A stretch of DNA of 64,000 nucleotides. Origin: Gammaproteobacteria bacterium (lineage in GTDB: Bacteria; Pseudomonadota; Gammaproteobacteria; HTCC5015). The stretch's first letter is position 1. Each line of letters starts with the position of its first letter. The notes below the pieces were generated by a model, which worked only from the letters and a program-made list of their open reading frames with translations, was not told where the DNA came from and searched no databases. The position numbers were made by a program, and so were the translations under genes. Location: positions 1-64,000 of the forward strand of contig JAFGLM010000016.1 of NCBI GenBank assembly GCA_016928055.1. The letters run 5' to 3'. Shown here piece by piece: positions 27,045-36,317 of the stretch.

Positions 27045-28391
27045 TCAATTGACAATATCGTGCACAGAGACTACGACCTTTTGCTTCGGTGCCAGTGAAA
27101 TCATACGCTCCACTCCAAAACCACCGATACCCTTTGCGTTCGTCGCAGGCATTACCTGTACGCGGTATTCACCTGGCGGAAGGTTGATACGCGCTATTTG
27201 AATAGACGCCGGCAAACTTGTCCAACTGCGTGTATCAGCCTGCTCAGTTATCAAGCCGGCCAAATCGACAATAAACCCAGCCAATGCATCCTGATCATTG
27301 GCGCTTTTCGCCGCGGCTTTCTTGGCAACCACTCGCAACATGGCGCGAGCAGCGATGCCAGGACTGCGCGCAGCAAAATTTTCGCGCGCCAATCGATCAA
27401 TATTCTCCAGAATATCGGTCCTTTGCACCTGATCCGCGACCTGCAACTGCGCGTATCCAATCCAGGGCGCTTGCAAAGGATAAACCGGCACGGAAATCCG
27501 CAAGTGTTGATGTATATCAGGACTGAAATTGGTAATGCTTTGCTCAAACAAACGCGACACCAGGCCCTGATGAAAAATCAGAATGACTTCCCCCTGCTCA
27601 CGCATGGATGGAATTTCTGTAGCGGATATCGACGGGAACATTTCCAGATATTGATCGTATTCCCCCTTCAAACCAAGATGGCGTGTTAATCGTAGCAAGT
27701 CCAGTTGCAGATAATACGGAATCTGAACAGATTTCTTCTGCAATACCTCGTAAGCTCTCCGGTACGCAATCAATGCCTCACTCCATTCTCCGCTCAATTC
27801 AAAAACAATCCCGGATAAATAGCGTATAAAAACAGAAGCATCAACACCTTCCCATTTGGCTTCGCTTATCCACTCCCGTATTTTTGCATCAGCTTGCAAT
27901 ACTTCAACGCGAGCATCATCGATATCGGATAACGCCAGATAATTGAGTGTTTTGTATGCGTACAGTAGTAACTGCTCGTAGGGCTGGCCGACATAACTAC
28001 GACTGGTTTCGTTGATTGTGACGGCCGCGATATTTTCGGTAATACTTGTTGCGCTAAGACCTTGCATTTCCTGTTTGGCGCTTTCAAACAACTCGTTACT
28101 GCCTGAAAAATCACCGATCATGCGTAACAGCATACCCTTATTAAGGTCGTACAGAACCCGGTCCCGATGCCAATAACCGGTTTTCTCCAGTTCCAGTAAT
28201 GCGCTCTGCGGATTGCCATTTGCAAGGTATCGATAAACTTCCGCATTTTTCTGGGTGAAACCGGTACACGCGGTCAGGCCAAATACAACGGCGCCAAAAC
28301 CTAATAACTTAAGCTGTCGACAACACACAAACCAATACGATGCAACTAAGCACACCGATCTGTTATCTGTTACCACCGTACAACATCGCAC
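27045..28391 (-). CDS. COG3014-type TPR lipoprotein
   Basis: A 448-residue product in its longest form. The hydrophobic stretch LLGFGAVVFGLTAC (Cys 42) is a lipoprotein signal, so translation likely starts at one of the GTG codons nearer to it, for example at 28328, rather than at the GTG at 28391. The mature part begins with helical repeats of TPR type (AEVYRYLANGNPQSALLELEKTG, then DLNKGMLLRMIGDFSGSNELFE), and the C-terminal third is beta-rich (LPPGEYRVQVMPA). The family is conserved next to LpoB-like and LPP20-like genes in gammaproteobacteria; its biochemical role is unknown. Confidence 0.8.
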   Translation of the reverse strand: MRCCTVVTDNRSVCLVASYWFVCCRQLKLLGFGAVVFGLTACTGFTQKNAEVYRYLANGNPQSALLELEKTGYWHRDRVLYDLNKGMLLRMIGDFSGSNELFESAKQEMQGLSATSITENIAAVTINETSRSYVGQPYEQLLLYAYKTLNYLALSDIDDARVEVLQADAKIREWISEAKWEGVDASVFIRYLSGIVFELSGEWSEALIAYRRAYEVLQKKSVQIPYYLQLDLLRLTRHLGLKGEYDQYLEMFPSISATEIPSMREQGEVILIFHQGLVSRLFEQSITNFSPDIHQHLRISVPVYPLQAPWIGYAQLQVADQVQRTDILENIDRLARENFAARSPGIAARAMLRVVAKKAAAKSANDQDALAGFIVDLAGLITEQADTRSWTSLPASIQIARINLPPGEYRVQVMPATNAKGIGGFGVERMISLAPKQKVVVSVHDIVN

Positions 28392-28405
28392 TTATAACAA
28401 AACCA

Positions 28406-29011
28406 CTAAAATCGATACTGCGGATTCTTAATCGCTTTTTTGATTTTTTTCTGACCCACCCAAACCTTTCTATTGTCGGCAAGACTGATCAGCGTTAAAT
28501 CAACCTGGTAATAACGGGTTTGTTTTTTTGCAACAGTGTCCAGAATGGTACTGATATCACCTTTCAGCATAAAATCCGCACCCAATTCCTGACCGGCCGG
28601 ATTGCGCGTTTCATTGCTGGCATGCAAATCCTGATCCTGCCGTTCATCACGAACTTCCTGCCGCTCGTTACTGGATGCGACAAATTGCACGCGTCCGGAA
28701 TTAATCAATACACGCTCGATATCGTTAACGAAAGTTGTCACGTTAATATGTTCGTGCGACATATTTCTTATTTCACCGACAATCAGCGCCGGTTGATGAC
28801 CATTGACGCGGATAAACGAAGCAATCCATGGGTGAGACAGGGCATCCTGCACCATTTCTTCGGATACCAGCCGGGAATCGGTATCGTTCCAGTCGCCGCT
28901 TAAATCCGTGGTTGTGTCGGCTGCAATGCGCTCCACTTTTGGATTGGTACTGCAACCAGCGATCACTCCAATCAGCACAATTGCCGGCAACAATATTAAT
29001 TTGCTTTGCAT
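28406..29011 (-). CDS. LpoB-like penicillin-binding protein activator lipoprotein
   Basis: A 201-residue lipoprotein: signal ending VIAGCSTNP (Cys 20), then an LpoB-type domain with DLSGDWNDTDSRLVSEEMV, PALIVGEIRNMSHEHI, and GADFMLKGDISTILD. The ending YYQVDLTLISLADNRKVWVGQKKIKK is characteristic. LpoB of E. coli stimulates PBP1b from the outer membrane. Here it has a short linker between lipid anchor and domain, so the partner may differ. It lies between an LPP20-like gene and the COG3014 gene, with gaps of 3 and 14 bp, so all probably act in one envelope complex. Confidence 0.88.
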   Translation of the reverse strand: MQSKLILLPAIVLIGVIAGCSTNPKVERIAADTTTDLSGDWNDTDSRLVSEEMVQDALSHPWIASFIRVNGHQPALIVGEIRNMSHEHINVTTFVNDIERVLINSGRVQFVASSNERQEVRDERQDQDLHASNETRNPAGQELGADFMLKGDISTILDTVAKKQTRYYQVDLTLISLADNRKVWVGQKKIKKAIKNPQYRF

Positions 29012-29014
29012 GAC

Positions 29015-29605
29015 TTACTTCTCCGCTACAAATTTGTCAAATACAGCGTCGCCTTGAGTGGCCAGGTAGCGTTTCAAATCTTCGCTCATGTTTTTGTTTG
29101 CCGTAACAACATCCTGAACCTGCTTTAAATCCAGTTCAGCAAATGAATAAATAATATCGGTACGTTTATCTTTCCAGTTACCGAGGATCTTTGAACCATT
29201 CAACACCACTTGCGAAATACTATTGATCTGTTGTTGAACAGAAGATTCAGCAACCGCTCCGCCGGTTTCCTGTCCGCCATTGCTGCTGGCGAGAAAATCA
29301 TTCATAGCCACATCCAGATAGGATGAGAGTACGCGCGCGATTTCAGCACGTGCCCGGTTATCTGCGGTCGCTTTTTGCAGGGCCGGATCGCCCAGATTAG
29401 GTGCCGAACCAACACCTTGTATCAAACGACCTTTCTTGTCGTTGATCGCCTGACTGCCTTCATTCACCCAATCCGGCGCGCCTTTAATACCCAGGTCGCT
29501 TTCAACCTTCGTCTGACCGGCGCACGCCGCTAGCAGCGCTACCGCAACGGCCGAGGCTATCAACTGATAGAACCTCCCACGTAAATTCGATGTTATCTTT
29601 TCCAT
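29015..29605 (-). CDS. LPP20-family lipoprotein, short form
   Basis: A 196-residue lipoprotein with signal ending LLAACAGQT (Cys 28 or so) and an LPP20 domain: GAPDWVNEGSQAI, RLIQGVGSAP, ATADNRARAEIARVLSSYL and ILGNWKDKRTDIIYSFAELDL. An ATG at 29605 is supported by GGGAG at 7 nt. It is first in the four-gene operon and is transcribed away from mtaD. It shares the N-terminal domain type of the longer LPP20 protein three genes downstream, so the operon has two paralogues at its ends. Confidence 0.87.
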   Translation of the reverse strand: MEKITSNLRGRFYQLIASAVAVALLAACAGQTKVESDLGIKGAPDWVNEGSQAINDKKGRLIQGVGSAPNLGDPALQKATADNRARAEIARVLSSYLDVAMNDFLASSNGGQETGGAVAESSVQQQINSISQVVLNGSKILGNWKDKRTDIIYSFAELDLKQVQDVVTANKNMSEDLKRYLATQGDAVFDKFVAEK

Positions 29606-29772
29606 AGTATTCTCCCGGCAATTAAGGCAATAGCGCATTATAGGATATTTGTTCAGTTTATTGATGAAGGATTTCGATAACGTGTAATTCCTTTATTTAG
29701 TAGTACCTTCGGCGTACCACCCAGACCGTGATACTTGCTGTGTTTTGAATAGACCGGTATTGTTCCGCCACT

Positions 29773-31092
29773 ATGGAAAATATTGATACTCTGATCAAAG
29801 CGCGCTGGATTATTCCGGTCGCCGATGGCCCGCATCACATTAATCATCAAGCCGTGGCTGTCCATAACGGTCGCATTCTCGAAATATTGCCTGTCGACGC
29901 TGCCACAACCCACTATCAGGCAAAAGCCGTTATTGAGTTACCCAACCATGCCCTGATACCCGGGCTGATAAACGCGCATACCCACGCCGCAATGAGCCTG
30001 TTTCGTGGTATGGCCGACGATATGCCTCTCAATGACTGGCTGCAAAACAAGGTCTGGCCGGCCGAAGCGCGCTGGGTCAACGAACAATTCGTCCATGATG
30101 GCACGGCGTTGGCGGCTGCGGAAATGATTCGTAGTGGCACCACCTGTTTCGCGGATATGTATTACTACCCGGATATCGCCGCCAAAGCCGCCAAACAAGC
30201 AGGCATCCGGGCCTGCGTTGGCCTGATTGTGCTGGATTTTCCGACCATCTGGGCGGCAGACGCCAATGAATATTTGAGCAAGGGGTTGTCCCTACGCGAC
30301 GAGCTGGCCAACGACGCACTGATTTCTACCATTTTTGCACCACACGCGCCCTACACCGTTTCCGACGAGCCGTTGAAAAAAATCCGCATGTACGCGGATG
30401 AACTCGATTTACAGATCATGTGCCATGTGCATGAAACCGCAGATGAAGTGGCGCAAGCCGTAAACAACCACGGCAAACGTCCACTGCAGCGGCTCAACGA
30501 ACTGGGGCTGGTTTCACCGGCTCTAAATGCCGTACATATGACCCAGTTGAGTGACGAGGAAATACAACTTGTCGCCGATAGCGGAGCACACGTAATTCAT
30601 TGTCCGGAATCCAATTTGAAACTGGCGAGTGGTTATTGTCCGGTGCATGCGCTGCTGCAGGCCGGTGCCAATGTAGCATTAGGTACCGATGGGGCAGCCA
30701 GTAACAATGATCTGAATATGATAGGCGAAATGCGCAGCGCTGCGTTGTTGGCAAAAAGTGTTGCTAACAATGCGGGTGCGGTGCCGGCTTATGAAGTTTT
30801 AAAAATGGCGACCATCAACGCCGCAAAAGCTTTGGGTCTGGCAGACAATCTGGGGTCGCTGCAGGCAGGCAAAGCCGCTGATATCGTCGCGATTGATCTG
30901 AACGCTCTTAAAACCCAACCTGTGTACGATCCGGTTTCCCAAATCGTTTACTCAGCCGACAGCACGCAAGTAAGCGATGTCTGGATTGCAGGTAAAAGAG
31001 TCTTACATAACGGCGTACTCACCACATTGAATACCGATGATCTGATTCAACGCGCCCAACAGTGGCGTGACAAAATCATTCAACCGGAGTGA
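29773..31092 (+). CDS. mtaD: 5-methylthioadenosine/S-adenosylhomocysteine deaminase
   Basis: A 439-residue TRZ/ATZ-type amidohydrolase. Metal ligands are visible in LINAHTHAAMSLFRGM, in the catalytic histidine/glutamate segment CHVHETADEV, and in LGTDGAASNND. Family members deaminate methylthioadenosine to methylthioinosine, and some also take S-adenosylhomocysteine. Its pairing with ubiG matches the conserved mtaD-ubiG-mupP-yciK order of pseudomonads, and mtnA lies 8 kb away, supporting a role in methylthioadenosine recycling. It is divergent from the lipoprotein operon, sharing a 167-bp promoter region. Confidence 0.92.
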   Translation: MENIDTLIKARWIIPVADGPHHINHQAVAVHNGRILEILPVDAATTHYQAKAVIELPNHALIPGLINAHTHAAMSLFRGMADDMPLNDWLQNKVWPAEARWVNEQFVHDGTALAAAEMIRSGTTCFADMYYYPDIAAKAAKQAGIRACVGLIVLDFPTIWAADANEYLSKGLSLRDELANDALISTIFAPHAPYTVSDEPLKKIRMYADELDLQIMCHVHETADEVAQAVNNHGKRPLQRLNELGLVSPALNAVHMTQLSDEEIQLVADSGAHVIHCPESNLKLASGYCPVHALLQAGANVALGTDGAASNNDLNMIGEMRSAALLAKSVANNAGAVPAYEVLKMATINAAKALGLADNLGSLQAGKAADIVAIDLNALKTQPVYDPVSQIVYSADSTQVSDVWIAGKRVLHNGVLTTLNTDDLIQRAQQWRDKIIQPE

Positions 31093-31097
31093 GTGTT

Positions 31098-31796
31098 GTG
31101 ATTGAAAATATTGATGCCGAGGAAGTTGCCAAATTCAATCACCAAGCTGATCAGTGGTGGAATCCTGAGGGTGAATTTAAAACCCTGCATCGAATTAATC
31201 CATTGCGGTTGGACTATGTAATAAAACAAACGGGTTCGCTCAAGAATAAATCCGTACTGGATGTTGGTTGTGGCGGCGGAATACTGGCGGAGAGCCTCGC
31301 AACTGCCGGCGCGAAAGTAACCGCAATTGACATGGCTGAAGCATCCCTGCAAGCAGCCAGAGACCATGCGCAAGCGCAATCACTTAATATCAATTATCAA
31401 TTACTCACAGTTGAAAAACTGGCCGCACAATCCACTCAAAAATTTGATGTTATAACCTGCATGGAATTACTGGAGCATGTTCCAGACCCGGGCGGCGTTA
31501 TTTCAGCTTGTGCAACACTATGTAAGCCGGGCGGGCATATTGTTTTCTCAAGCATTAACAGAACCTTGAAAGCATTCGCTTTAGCCATCGTGGGTGCTGA
31601 ATATTTATTGAAATTATTACCGTCTAGCACTCATCATTACGACAAATTTGTACGTCCCTCTGAACTGGCTGCATGGGCACGCGATGCGGGTCTTGAAATC
31701 AGTCACATCACGGGTATACGTTACAATCCCCTAAACCATCATGCCTCATTAATAGAAGATGTCTCTGTTAATTATTTTATGCACTGTCGAAAATAA
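31098..31796 (+). CDS. ubiG: Ubiquinone biosynthesis O-methyltransferase UbiG
   Basis: A 232-residue class I SAM methyltransferase doing both O-methylations in ubiquinone synthesis. The SAM motif is LDVGCGGGILAESLA, the post-I acidic residue is in VTAIDMAEASL, and the family-specific WWNPEGEFKTLHRINPLRL and HHYDKFVRPSELA are present. A GTG at 31098 is preferred (GGAG 9 nt upstream); another GTG at 31089 overlaps the mtaD stop. No ATG is available, so the start is non-canonical either way. Confidence 0.96.
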   Translation: MIENIDAEEVAKFNHQADQWWNPEGEFKTLHRINPLRLDYVIKQTGSLKNKSVLDVGCGGGILAESLATAGAKVTAIDMAEASLQAARDHAQAQSLNINYQLLTVEKLAAQSTQKFDVITCMELLEHVPDPGGVISACATLCKPGGHIVFSSINRTLKAFALAIVGAEYLLKLLPSSTHHYDKFVRPSELAAWARDAGLEISHITGIRYNPLNHHASLIEDVSVNYFMHCRK

Positions 31797-31799
31797 AAA

Positions 31800-32480
31800 A
31801 TGCCCGGAATTAATACAGTGTTATTCGATCTGGACGGTACTCTGGTGGATACGGCACCTGATATGGTCAGCGCCTTGAACAAGTTATTGCAACTGGAAGA
31901 AAAACAACCCCTGCCGTATAACCATGTTCGCAATCACGTGTCAAAAGGTGGCAGCGCACTCGTTAAGCTGGGCTTTGGTGAAGACATCGACGAGTCTCGA
32001 CGGCTTCAATTACTGGAAAAATTTCTCGATATCTATTCTCGCAACCTGTGCGTTGATTCAAAACTTTTCAATGGCTTCGACAAGTTACTTGATTTGCTTG
32101 ATCAGCAAAAAACCGCCTGGGGCGTGGTGACCAATAAACCGGGTTGGCTGACCAATCCATTAATGCAGCAATTGGGCCTACAACATCGCGCCGCCTGCGT
32201 CATTAGCGGCGACTCATTGGAAAAAAAGAAACCGGACCCGGAACAATTGCTGTTGGCTTGCAGAAAACTTGGTTGCGAACCCGGACAGGCAGTTTATATC
32301 GGTGATCACGAGCGCGATATCGCAGCCGGCAACGCGGCGGGCATGCATACCCTGATTGCCGCCTATGGTTATATCAGCGATGATGAAGACCCGCAAACCT
32401 GGGCGGCGGATGGTATGATTACGACAGTCGATGAACTACGAAACTGGCTGGTCAATCACACCGCTGAAATTGAATTATGA
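31800..32480 (+). CDS. mupP: HAD phosphatase, MupP/phosphoglycolate phosphatase type
   Basis: A 226-residue HAD hydrolase. Motif I is LFDLDGTLVDT (nucleophile D10, D12), motif II the VVTNK stretch, motif III the Lys in KKKPDPEQLLLA, and motif IV GDHERDIAAGNAAGM. In Pseudomonas the gene at this position between ubiG and yciK encodes MupP, which dephosphorylates MurNAc-6-phosphate in cell-wall recycling. The call rests on context, since the sequence alone fits phosphoglycolate phosphatase equally well. It starts 3 bp after ubiG and overlaps rmuC by four bases. Confidence 0.8.
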   Translation: MPGINTVLFDLDGTLVDTAPDMVSALNKLLQLEEKQPLPYNHVRNHVSKGGSALVKLGFGEDIDESRRLQLLEKFLDIYSRNLCVDSKLFNGFDKLLDLLDQQKTAWGVVTNKPGWLTNPLMQQLGLQHRAACVISGDSLEKKKPDPEQLLLACRKLGCEPGQAVYIGDHERDIAAGNAAGMHTLIAAYGYISDDEDPQTWAADGMITTVDELRNWLVNHTAEIEL

Positions 32481-33706
32481 ATATTGATGCCAACCTGATC
32501 ATCCCCATTATTGTCGCGCTGGTTATCGGGCTATTAATCGGCTTCTTGCTTGCTTATCTAATAACCATGCATTACAAATCCGCACTTGCAACCGAACAAC
32601 GCATCCATGCAGAAAAACTCAAATTAATTGATCAGGCCAACGAAAGACTGAGTGACAGTTTTAGCGCCCTTTCCAGTCGCGCCTTACAACAAAATAATGA
32701 AACCTTTTTAAGACTCGCCGAACAAAACCTGAACAAACATCAGATTCAAGCAAGCAATGAACTTGAAAAGCGCGAAAAATCAATAGAGACATTGGTCAAA
32801 CCAATTCGCGAGACACTGGAAAAAACCGAAAGACAATTACATAACATGGAAAAGGAACGCAAGGAATCGTTCGGATCTTTGTCGGAACATTTGCGACAAA
32901 TGAGCGATGGCCAGCTTCGCCTGCAACGTGAAACCAATAATCTGGTTTCCGCTTTAAGGCGTCCGGAAGTGCGCGGGCAATGGGGAGAAATGACTTTAAA
33001 GAGGCTGGCGGAACTGGCCGGTATGACAGAATACTGTGATTTTTATGAACAGGAATCAGTAAGCGGCGAAGCCGGGCTGCTGCGTCCGGATATGATAGTG
33101 CGTATGCCCGATAGGCGGGAACTGGTCGTCGACGCCAAGACCCCGCTCGACGCTTATCTCAATGCCGTACAAGCCGATAATGACCAACAGCGTGAAATTG
33201 AGTTACAACGCCATGCCCGGAAATTGCGCGATCGCGTTAAAGAACTTGCCAGCAAAGCTTACTGGTTACAATTTAAAAACTCACCGGACTATGTCATTTT
33301 ATTTGTACCCGGCGATCAGTTTCTGTCAGCCGCGCTCGAACAGGACGCGAGTATTCTGGAATACGCACTGAGCAACAAGGTGATTCTGGCCACCCCAACC
33401 AGTTTGATTGCATTGTTGCGTGCAGTTGCCTTTGGTTGGCGCCAACAGGCTGTTGCACGCAACGCCGAACAAATTCAGCAACTTGGCGAGGAGCTGCACA
33501 GCCGCATGCTTGCCTTTACTGAGCATCTGACCAAACTCGGTTCGTCTCTAGGTAATAGCGTAGACCATTTCAATAAAGCCATTGGATCACTTGAGCGATC
33601 TGTGCTGCCGGGAGCCAGAAAATTTTCTGAGCTCGGCATAGAAAGCCGCAAGCAGATTGAATCGATGGATCCGATTGAAAAAGCACCGCGAAAACCAAAT
33701 AGCTAA
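32477..33706 (+). CDS. rmuC: DNA recombination protein RmuC homologue
   Basis: A 409-residue protein: N-terminal membrane helix (about 8-30), a long coiled coil (about 35-150), then the RmuC domain with RRPEVRGQWGEMTLKRLAEL, VDAKTPLDAYL, PDYVILFVPGDQFLSAAL and VILATPTSLIALLRAVA. RmuC limits inversion and rearrangement events, possibly as a nuclease; its mechanism remains poorly defined. It is coupled to mupP by ATGA and is an insertion relative to the pseudomonad ubiG-mupP-yciK order. Confidence 0.95.
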   Translation: MNIDANLIIPIIVALVIGLLIGFLLAYLITMHYKSALATEQRIHAEKLKLIDQANERLSDSFSALSSRALQQNNETFLRLAEQNLNKHQIQASNELEKREKSIETLVKPIRETLEKTERQLHNMEKERKESFGSLSEHLRQMSDGQLRLQRETNNLVSALRRPEVRGQWGEMTLKRLAELAGMTEYCDFYEQESVSGEAGLLRPDMIVRMPDRRELVVDAKTPLDAYLNAVQADNDQQREIELQRHARKLRDRVKELASKAYWLQFKNSPDYVILFVPGDQFLSAALEQDASILEYALSNKVILATPTSLIALLRAVAFGWRQQAVARNAEQIQQLGEELHSRMLAFTEHLTKLGSSLGNSVDHFNKAIGSLERSVLPGARKFSELGIESRKQIESMDPIEKAPRKPNS

Positions 33707-33712
33707 TCAGCT

Positions 33713-34573
33713 ATGACACCTGACGAATATTGCCAACAAAAAGCATCTTCCAGCGGTTCAAGCTTCTACTATAGCTTTTTATTTTTGCCGGAAGTCAAAC
33801 GTCGCGCCATCGTTGCTTTATACGCGTTCTGTCGCGAAGTTGACGACATTGTTGATGAGCTTGACGATAAAAAACGTGCCGCTCAAAAACTGGATGGATG
33901 GCGCGATGAAATCAATCGCCTGTATCACGCGACGCCGCAACATCCTGTCACGCAAGCGCTTGTCTTACACCTGAAACAATTTAATCTTGCCGAAGAATAT
34001 TTTTATGAAATTATCGACGGCATGGAAATGGACCTGAGCAACCACACTTATCAAAACTTCAGTGAATTATCGCTCTATTGCTACCGGGTCGCATCGGTGG
34101 TGGGTTTGCTCTCCGCTGAGATATTCGGCTACAGTAATCGCAATACACTGAAATATGCCAATGATCTGGGAATGGCATTTCAGTTAACCAATATCCTGCG
34201 TGATGTAAAAGAAGATGCCGACCGCGGGCGCATTTATATACCGCATAATGAAATGCTGGAATATGGGGTAACCGCCGATATGCTCAAACTGACCCACACC
34301 ACACAATCGATGCGCAATCTCTTCAGGCAACAAGCCAGGCGTGCTAACGAATACTATGTGAGTGCCTTGAACTGCCTGCCAAACGAAGATCGTTATGCGC
34401 AGCGCGCCGGACTTATTATGGCTGCTATCTACAAAAAAATATTATATAAAATCGAACGTAAGAACTATTGCGTACTTGAACGGCGGATTAACATACCGGT
34501 ATGGCAAAAACTCTGGATTGCGATGCGCACCTACCAGCAAGAAAAGAAATTGTCGAAATCACCCAATCGTTAA
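33713..34573 (+). CDS. Squalene/phytoene synthase family (HpnD-like)
   Basis: A 286-residue all-helical prenyl synthase with both aspartate-rich motifs: the first in CREVDDIVDELDD and the second in NILRDVKEDADRGRIYIP. Those features fit presqualene diphosphate synthase HpnD, which condenses two farnesyl diphosphates. Phytoene synthase is the main alternative. No HpnC, HpnE, squalene-hopene cyclase or carotenoid gene is nearby, so the product cannot be settled. It starts 6 bp after rmuC and is followed 9 bp later by yciK, so it is in the same operon. Confidence 0.85.
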   Translation: MTPDEYCQQKASSSGSSFYYSFLFLPEVKRRAIVALYAFCREVDDIVDELDDKKRAAQKLDGWRDEINRLYHATPQHPVTQALVLHLKQFNLAEEYFYEIIDGMEMDLSNHTYQNFSELSLYCYRVASVVGLLSAEIFGYSNRNTLKYANDLGMAFQLTNILRDVKEDADRGRIYIPHNEMLEYGVTADMLKLTHTTQSMRNLFRQQARRANEYYVSALNCLPNEDRYAQRAGLIMAAIYKKILYKIERKNYCVLERRINIPVWQKLWIAMRTYQQEKKLSKSPNR

Positions 34574-34582
34574 CCAAGTTAA

Positions 34583-35332
34583 ATGCAAAACTACCATCCC
34601 ATTGCCGGCGTTTTACGAGATAAAGTCATTTTAATAACCGGTGCCGGTGATGGCATCGGCGCCAAAGTGTCGAAAAGCTTTGCTTCATATGGGGCAACAG
34701 TTGTGTTGCTTGGGCGCACAATCGCAAAACTCGAACGCGTTTATGACGAAATTGTATCGGCGGGCGGACCGCAACCGGCAATCTATCCGCTGAATCTTGA
34801 AGGAGCCGGTCTCAGAGATTATCAGGAACTTGCAACCGTTATAAGATCGGAGCTTGGTCAGTTGAACGGACTATTGCATAATGCTGCATTGGTCGGCGAT
34901 CTTACCTCTATCGAACTATATGATGCAGCCGTCTGGCAACAAGCACTGCAAATTAATTTGACTGCTCCTTTCCTGCTAACACAGGCCTGTCTTGATTTAC
35001 TTCGATCTTCCAGTAATCCGCGAATTGTTTTTTCCACGCATCAAATTAAATCCGCATATTGGGGGGCTTATAGCGTTGCAAAAGCCGGTGTTGAACGGTT
35101 AATGCAAATTCTGGCGGACGAACTGTCAGGCGAACATCAAATAATTCATGTTAATGCGATCGCGCCCGGCGATCTGTGTTCGCCCCTGATAAAACGCTCC
35201 TTCCCTGGAAAAGATACCAGCCGGTTACCGGCTATTGAAAACGCTATCCCGACTTACATCTATTTAATGAGCAACGACAGCGATGGTGTTAACGGCAAGA
35301 TTCTGGACGGCCAGGGCAATATTCTGGAATAG
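34583..35332 (+). CDS. YciK-type short-chain dehydrogenase/reductase
   Basis: A 249-residue classical SDR. The cofactor motif is ITGAGDGIGAKVSKSFA, and NAALVGD marks the NAG-like stretch. The active site region is VFSTHQIKSAYWGAYSVAKAGVERL with Y-x3-K; the usual catalytic Ser position reads Thr (FSTHQ). YciK homologues are widely conserved next to ubiG/mupP, but their substrate is unknown. It ends the plus-strand operon and converges on an unknown membrane protein 16 bp away. Confidence 0.88.
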   Translation: MQNYHPIAGVLRDKVILITGAGDGIGAKVSKSFASYGATVVLLGRTIAKLERVYDEIVSAGGPQPAIYPLNLEGAGLRDYQELATVIRSELGQLNGLLHNAALVGDLTSIELYDAAVWQQALQINLTAPFLLTQACLDLLRSSSNPRIVFSTHQIKSAYWGAYSVAKAGVERLMQILADELSGEHQIIHVNAIAPGDLCSPLIKRSFPGKDTSRLPAIENAIPTYIYLMSNDSDGVNGKILDGQGNILE

Positions 35333-35348
35333 ACGATCTAACCCGGGG

Positions 35349-36086
35349 TTATCCCATCGGCCTTAACGTCTGCATCGCCAACGCAGTCTTATTTTCATCA
35401 TAAGAATGCAAAATAACAATCTTATGCCATATTTTTTCCGCCAGACCGGTGGTCAGGTTTTCAACTTCCGTTACCGCCGCCATAACGACTGTATCGCGGA
35501 AATTCTGCGCGTAGAGCGAAGCGACCTTGCCCGTTAGGGACAACATTTCAGTGCAGTAATCCAGATAGCGAATCAATTCAAAAGGAGTCATATCGCTGCC
35601 CGGTGAAGACGCCGTTTTGGACTGCCGGCTCATCACACGGCTGGGATCCTTAGTTAACTGATGCATATCAATTACATGCGCAATCACACGCAATTCATGA
35701 ATCGCTTCCAGAGCACGCGAGCGTTTTAAACGAACTTCCGCCGTTACCAAAAAGAAAATGACAACGCCGGTAAAGAATATCGTCTGCATACTTGCATCCA
35801 CTGCCTGCATAAATTCGCTGATACCCAACTGCCCCCAGGCAATATCGAGCAAAGAAACGCTATACATAACCAGCGAAAAACCGAATAAGATAACCAAAGC
35901 AATACCCACGCGAAGTGGGATATTGGGTCTTGCGATCCACACCGATTTGCTCTTTGCTTCATCGGCGATGCCACTCAACACTTCACAGACGTGACTTAAA
36001 TTCGATTTTGGAAAACGCTCTTCAATACGTTTGTTCAATAAACGGATTGTTTCAACTGTTTTAACGGGACTTAGACTTCGATACAT
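35349..36086 (-). CDS. Unknown two-helix membrane protein
   Basis: A 245-residue protein that I do not recognise. It has a soluble N-terminus of about 55 residues (MYRSLSPVKTVETIRLLNKR), two hydrophobic helices (about 57-80 IPLRVGIALVILFGFSLVMY and 104-122 TIFFTGVVIFFLVTAEV), and a helical C-terminal domain ending near HKIVILHSYDENKTALAM. The layout is reminiscent of small membrane sensors or effectors without catalytic motifs. It stands alone between yciK and the Mmp/AbiE zone, with 230 bp of AT-rich DNA upstream in which nothing else was seen. Confidence 0.75.
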   Translation of the reverse strand: MYRSLSPVKTVETIRLLNKRIEERFPKSNLSHVCEVLSGIADEAKSKSVWIARPNIPLRVGIALVILFGFSLVMYSVSLLDIAWGQLGISEFMQAVDASMQTIFFTGVVIFFLVTAEVRLKRSRALEAIHELRVIAHVIDMHQLTKDPSRVMSRQSKTASSPGSDMTPFELIRYLDYCTEMLSLTGKVASLYAQNFRDTVVMAAVTEVENLTTGLAEKIWHKIVILHSYDENKTALAMQTLRPMG

Positions 36087-36317
36087 AATATGTTTGGTTT
36101 TTTCTCAATGAGAATGATCAGCGATATCAGGCCCGATTTAACCGTAAACCAACCTGTAAAACAAGTAAGAGATAGTACGTTGAAACAGATATTTGCTGTT
36201 CATACATGAACCAGTATTTTGCATATTAACTATATCAATCGGATGAACACTTCAGAAAAACACAAACCTCAATTGACCGGGAATAATTCCAAAAACCTGA
36301 GACGTTTTCTCAATTTA

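Noticed and set aside
25996-29605. Lipoprotein operon as a FlgO/FlgP/FlgT flagellar cluster
   Set aside because: LPP20-like domains occur in FlgP, but no flagellar gene is present and an LpoB-like protein is included, so a flagellar role is not supported.
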